Assembly: GCA_035642125.1 (NCBI GenBank)
Contig: DASQSZ010000004.1
Coordinates: 1-8,616, forward strand
Direction of reading: 5' to 3'
From: CALAED01 sp937891035
GTDB lineage: Bacteria; Actinomycetota; Actinomycetes; Streptosporangiales; Streptosporangiaceae
Length of the DNA: 8,616 bases
The position numbers were made by a program, and so were the translations under genes. The notes beneath the pieces are model-generated. The model had not been told where the DNA came from and ran no database searches. It saw nothing but the letters and a program-made list of their open reading frames with translations. Positions 6,846 to 8,616 of the stretch are shown piece by piece. How positions within the stretch are numbered: position 1 is the first letter of the stretch; each line of letters opens with the position of its first letter.

Positions 6846-6938
6846 CGGAGTGGCTCCCGTCGCGCAGCTCTTCGGTGTGAAATGACCATGTCGAGCAGTA
6901 ACAAGGAAGAAAACCTGCCTCCGGAAAGGGCCACTCCG
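6846..6938 (+). repeat. Long-range 9-bp inverted repeat flanking the glycerate kinase leader
   Basis: CGGAGTGGC at 6846-6854 is the exact reverse complement of GCCACTCCG at 6930-6938, with 75 bases between. The right arm begins at the end of the Shine-Dalgarno run GGAAAGGG and includes the first base of the GTG start. In mRNA the arms could pair and mask the start region. The left arm also takes part in the small hairpin GGAG-TGG-CTCC, giving a possible switch between two folds. This is inference from base pairing only. Confidence 0.3.
6923..6930 (+). promoter_or_regulatory. Ribosome binding site of glycerate kinase
   Basis: GGAAAGGG lies seven bases before the GTG at 6938 and is the best purine-rich site in the leader. 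It decides the choice of GTG as start, since no ATG in this frame lies nearby. Confidence 0.55.
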
Positions 6939-8080
6939 TGACCTCCGCTCCCGATGGACCTAAAGGCCACGTTCTGGTCTCCCCTGACAAGTTCAAGGGG
7001 TCCCTGAGCGCGCCCGAGGTCGCGGCGCACATCGCCGCTGGACTGCGCGCGGCCCGGCCCGACGTACCGGTGCTGCTGCTCCCCGTGGCCGACGGCGGCG
7101 AAGGCACCGTGGAGGCCGCCATCGCGGCCGGCTACCGCAGGGTGGAGGTCAAGGTCTGCGGCCCCACCGGCAAAGAGGTGCAGGCAAACCTCGCGATGAG
7201 CGGCGAAACGGCGGTCGTCGAGCTGGCCACGGCCTCCGGTCTGGCCATGCTCCCCGAGGGCCGGCTCGAACCGCTCATCGCCACCAGCTACGGCACCGGT
7301 CAGCTCATCGTGGCGGCGAAGCGGCTCGGTGCCCGCCGGATCGTCCTCGGTCTCGGCGGCAGCGCCTGCACCGACGGCGGAGCCGGCCTCGTGCAGGGTC
7401 TTGGCGGGCGGCTGCTTGACGGTCTCGGCAACAGCCTGCCGCCCGGCGGTGCCGCGCTTCGCTCGCTGCACCGGCTCGATCTGCGCGGGCTCGCCGACCT
7501 GTCGGGCGTGGAGATCGTCGTGGCGAGCGACGTCGACAACCCGCTGCTTGGCCCCAGCGGGGCCGCGGCGGTGTACGGGCCGCAAAAGGGCGCCACCGCC
7601 GAGGACATCCGCGTCCTTGAGGCCGGGCTGCGGCGCTGGGCCGACCTCGGCGAGGCGGCCACCCGGCGGCCGGCCCGCAACTCCCCGGGCGCCGGAGCCG
7701 CCGGCGGCGTGGGCTTCGCCGCGCTGGCCTTCCTCGGCGCCAGGGTCGAGCCCGGCATCTCCTACCTGCTCGACCTGCTCGACTTCAACGGCAAGGCCCG
7801 CGGCGCCCGGCTCGTGATCACCGGCGAGGGCTCGCTCGACACCCAGACCCTACGGGGCAAGGCGCCGATCGGCGTGGCCAAGGCGGCGACCCGCATCGGC
7901 GTGCCCGTGGTGGCCGTCGCCGGCCGGCGGGCCCTCACCGGCGAGCAACTGCGCCGCGCCCGCATCCAGGCGGCCTATGCCCTCACCGACATCGAGCCGG
8001 ACGTGGACCGCTGTATGCGCCAGGCCGGCCGGCTGCTGGAACAGCTGGTCGTGGCGGTCGCCGAGGAGTGGCTGAAGTAG
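6938..8080 (+). CDS. glxK: Glycerate kinase (GlxK/GarK family)
   Basis: Phosphorylates D-glycerate with ATP; characterised members of this family make 2-phosphoglycerate. The 380 residues match the family length. Visible motifs in order: SPDKFKGSLSA at 15-25, VADGGEGTVEA at 50-60, ATSYGTGQLI at 115-124, GLGGSACTDGGAG at 138-150, ASDVDNPLLGPSGAAAVYGP at 196-215, PQKGA at 215-219, GAGAAGGVGF at 251-260, and VITGEGSLDTQT with LRGKAPIGVA at 293-313. No signal peptide or membrane segment is seen. In allantoin degradation this enzyme closes the glyoxylate branch (glyoxylate carboligase, tartronate semialdehyde reductase, glycerate kinase). Its place just before allantoinase supports that role, although the other branch genes are not in the window. 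The start is a GTG with a good ribosome site. The symbol is chosen for the allantoin context; GarK cannot be excluded by sequence. Confidence 0.92.
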   Translation: MTSAPDGPKGHVLVSPDKFKGSLSAPEVAAHIAAGLRAARPDVPVLLLPVADGGEGTVEAAIAAGYRRVEVKVCGPTGKEVQANLAMSGETAVVELATASGLAMLPEGRLEPLIATSYGTGQLIVAAKRLGARRIVLGLGGSACTDGGAGLVQGLGGRLLDGLGNSLPPGGAALRSLHRLDLRGLADLSGVEIVVASDVDNPLLGPSGAAAVYGPQKGATAEDIRVLEAGLRRWADLGEAATRRPARNSPGAGAAGGVGFAALAFLGARVEPGISYLLDLLDFNGKARGARLVITGEGSLDTQTLRGKAPIGVAKAATRIGVPVVAVAGRRALTGEQLRRARIQAAYALTDIEPDVDRCMRQAGRLLEQLVVAVAEEWLK

Positions 8081-8104
8081 CGGGCACGACCTGCATACGA
8101 CCAA

Positions 8105-8112
8105 GGGAGGGG
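8105..8112 (+). promoter_or_regulatory. Ribosome binding site pointing to a TTG start of allB
   Basis: GGGAGGGG ends seven bases before TTG 8120, an ideal spacing. A second purine run, GGGGAGGG at 8148-8155, sits roughly twelve bases before the alternative GTG 8168, which is long. The spacing favours TTG; the family N-terminus favours GTG. Confidence 0.5.
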
Positions 8113-8119
8113 CACGGGG

Positions 8120-8616
8120 TTGCGCGGACAGAACCGGCCGCCCGCCCGGGGAGGGCCGGCGGGCACGGTGCACGATGTGGTCCTGCGATCGCGCCGGGTT
8201 GTGCTGCCCGATGGGGAACGCCCGCTCGCGGTGTGCGTCCGGGACGGGGTGATCGCGGCGCTTGAGCCCTACGACGCCGTCATCGCCGCCGAAGCGGACG
8301 TCGACCTCGCCGACGACGCGCTGCTGCCCGGCCTCGTCGACACACACGTACACGTCAACGAGCCGGGCCGGACGGAGTGGGAGGGCTTCGGCACCGCGAC
8401 GCGGGCCGCGGCCGCCGGGGGCGTCACCACCCTGCTCGACATGCCGCTCAACGCCATCCCGCCCACGATCGACGTCGCCGCGCTCGACGCGAAGCGCGCC
8501 GCCGCGGCCGGCCAGTGCGCCGTCGACGTCGGCTTTTGGGGCGGTGCCGTCCCGGGCAACAGGCCGGCGCTGCGGCCGTTGCACGAGGCAGGCGTGTTCG
8601 GTTTCAAGTGCTTCAC
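8120..8616 (+). CDS. allB: Allantoinase (3' end beyond window)
   Basis: Hydrolyses the hydantoin ring of allantoin to allantoate; a binuclear-metal cyclic amidohydrolase related to dihydroorotase and hydantoinase. About 165 of an expected 440-460 residues are visible, and the frame stays open to the window end. Motifs: LPGLVDTHVHVNEPGRTEWEG with the HxH metal pair (His76 and His78 counting from TTG 8120), TRAAAAGGVTTLLDMPLNAIPPT, VDVGFWGGAVPGN, and GVFGFKCF, whose lysine is normally carboxylated to bridge the two metals. NEPGRTEWEGF and the DMPLN motif are characteristic of allantoinase rather than dihydroorotase. TTG 8120 is chosen for its well-placed Shine-Dalgarno site. GTG 8168 would give MHDVVLRSRRVVL, the more usual family N-terminus without the 16-residue basic, Gly/Pro-rich extension. 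The gene follows glycerate kinase by 39 bases and is probably cotranscribed with it. Confidence 0.92.
   Translation, partial: MRGQNRPPARGGPAGTVHDVVLRSRRVVLPDGERPLAVCVRDGVIAALEPYDAVIAAEADVDLADDALLPGLVDTHVHVNEPGRTEWEGFGTATRAAAAGGVTTLLDMPLNAIPPTIDVAALDAKRAAAAGQCAVDVGFWGGAVPGNRPALRPLHEAGVFGFKCF

Larger units (their letters stand above)
6732..6937 (+). promoter_or_regulatory. 206-bp intergenic region before glycerate kinase
   Basis: The only long non-coding stretch of the window and visibly richer in A and T than the genes (for example around 6893-6915). It separates the tightly packed uraD-to-xdhA run from the glycerate kinase-allantoinase pair. It is therefore the likeliest site for a second promoter or an operator of a ureide-responsive regulator. 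It holds a dyad GAGCG-N7-CGCTC at 6789-6805 overlapped by CGATG-N9-CATCG at 6792-6810, and a hairpin GGAG-TGG-CTCC at 6847-6857. I could not find a convincing -35/-10 pair. A 63-codon frame from GTG 6750 crosses it but has non-coding-like codon use. No regulator site can be named from the sequence alone. Confidence 0.4.

Noticed and set aside
6750..6941. 63-codon + strand frame in the gap before glycerate kinase, ending in a GTGA overlap
   Set aside because: By my count only about 60% of its third positions are G or C, far below the neighbouring genes. It has no clear ribosome site and no recognised motif. The overlap with the GTG start is notable, but coding is not supported.
6728..7585. Antisense frame of 285 codons across the gap and glycerate kinase
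   Set aside because: Most of it is opposite well-conserved glycerate kinase motifs and the translation is not protein-like; there is no sign of a divergent regulator gene.
1..8616. Mobile elements, CRISPR arrays, tRNA or rRNA genes, defence systems
   Set aside because: No transposase or integrase motifs, no regularly spaced repeats and no tRNA-like cloverleaf were seen; nearly all of the window is accounted for by purine-catabolism genes.

Overview
This window is very GC-rich by eye, with strong G/C bias at third codon positions. It is coded entirely on the + strand and reads as part of a purine-catabolism (ureide) operon from a high-GC actinomycete. The closest sequence matches I can recall for the uricase, HIU hydrolase, xanthine dehydrogenase and allantoinase are actinobacterial. 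A Streptosporangiales- or Streptomyces-like host is plausible, but the genus cannot be fixed from the sequence alone.

Layout. 1-416: 3' part of uraD (OHCU decarboxylase). 439-765: uraH (5-hydroxyisourate hydrolase). 766-1629: urate oxidase. 1696-2565: xanthine dehydrogenase FAD subunit. 2556-3056: xanthine dehydrogenase 2Fe-2S subunit. 3053-4402: an amidohydrolase of the 8-oxoguanine/guanine deaminase type. 4419-6731: xanthine dehydrogenase molybdenum subunit. 6732-6937: a 206-bp gap of clearly different composition, with several inverted repeats. 6938-8080: glycerate kinase. 8120 to the window end: 5' third of allB (allantoinase).

How the genes work together. The three dehydrogenase subunits oxidise hypoxanthine and xanthine to urate. 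The deaminase feeds the same route, either guanine to xanthine or 8-oxoguanine directly to urate. Urate oxidase makes 5-hydroxyisourate, UraH opens it to OHCU, and UraD decarboxylates OHCU to S-allantoin. Allantoinase opens allantoin to allantoate. Glycerate kinase belongs to the far end of ureide use: glyoxylate carbon released from allantoate goes through tartronate semialdehyde to glycerate and then phosphoglycerate. From uraD to the molybdenum subunit most genes overlap or abut, suggesting one transcript with translational coupling. The gap before glycerate kinase is the only clear place for a second promoter or regulatory leader.

Novelty. I see no unknown defence system, mobile element, CRISPR array or RNA gene. 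The points worth a second look are small: two tiny ORFs at gene junctions, one linking uraD to uraH by a double ATGA overlap; a deaminase embedded among the dehydrogenase subunits; a possible stem pairing with the glycerate kinase start; a shortened uricase C-terminus; and an ambiguous TTG/GTG start for allB.
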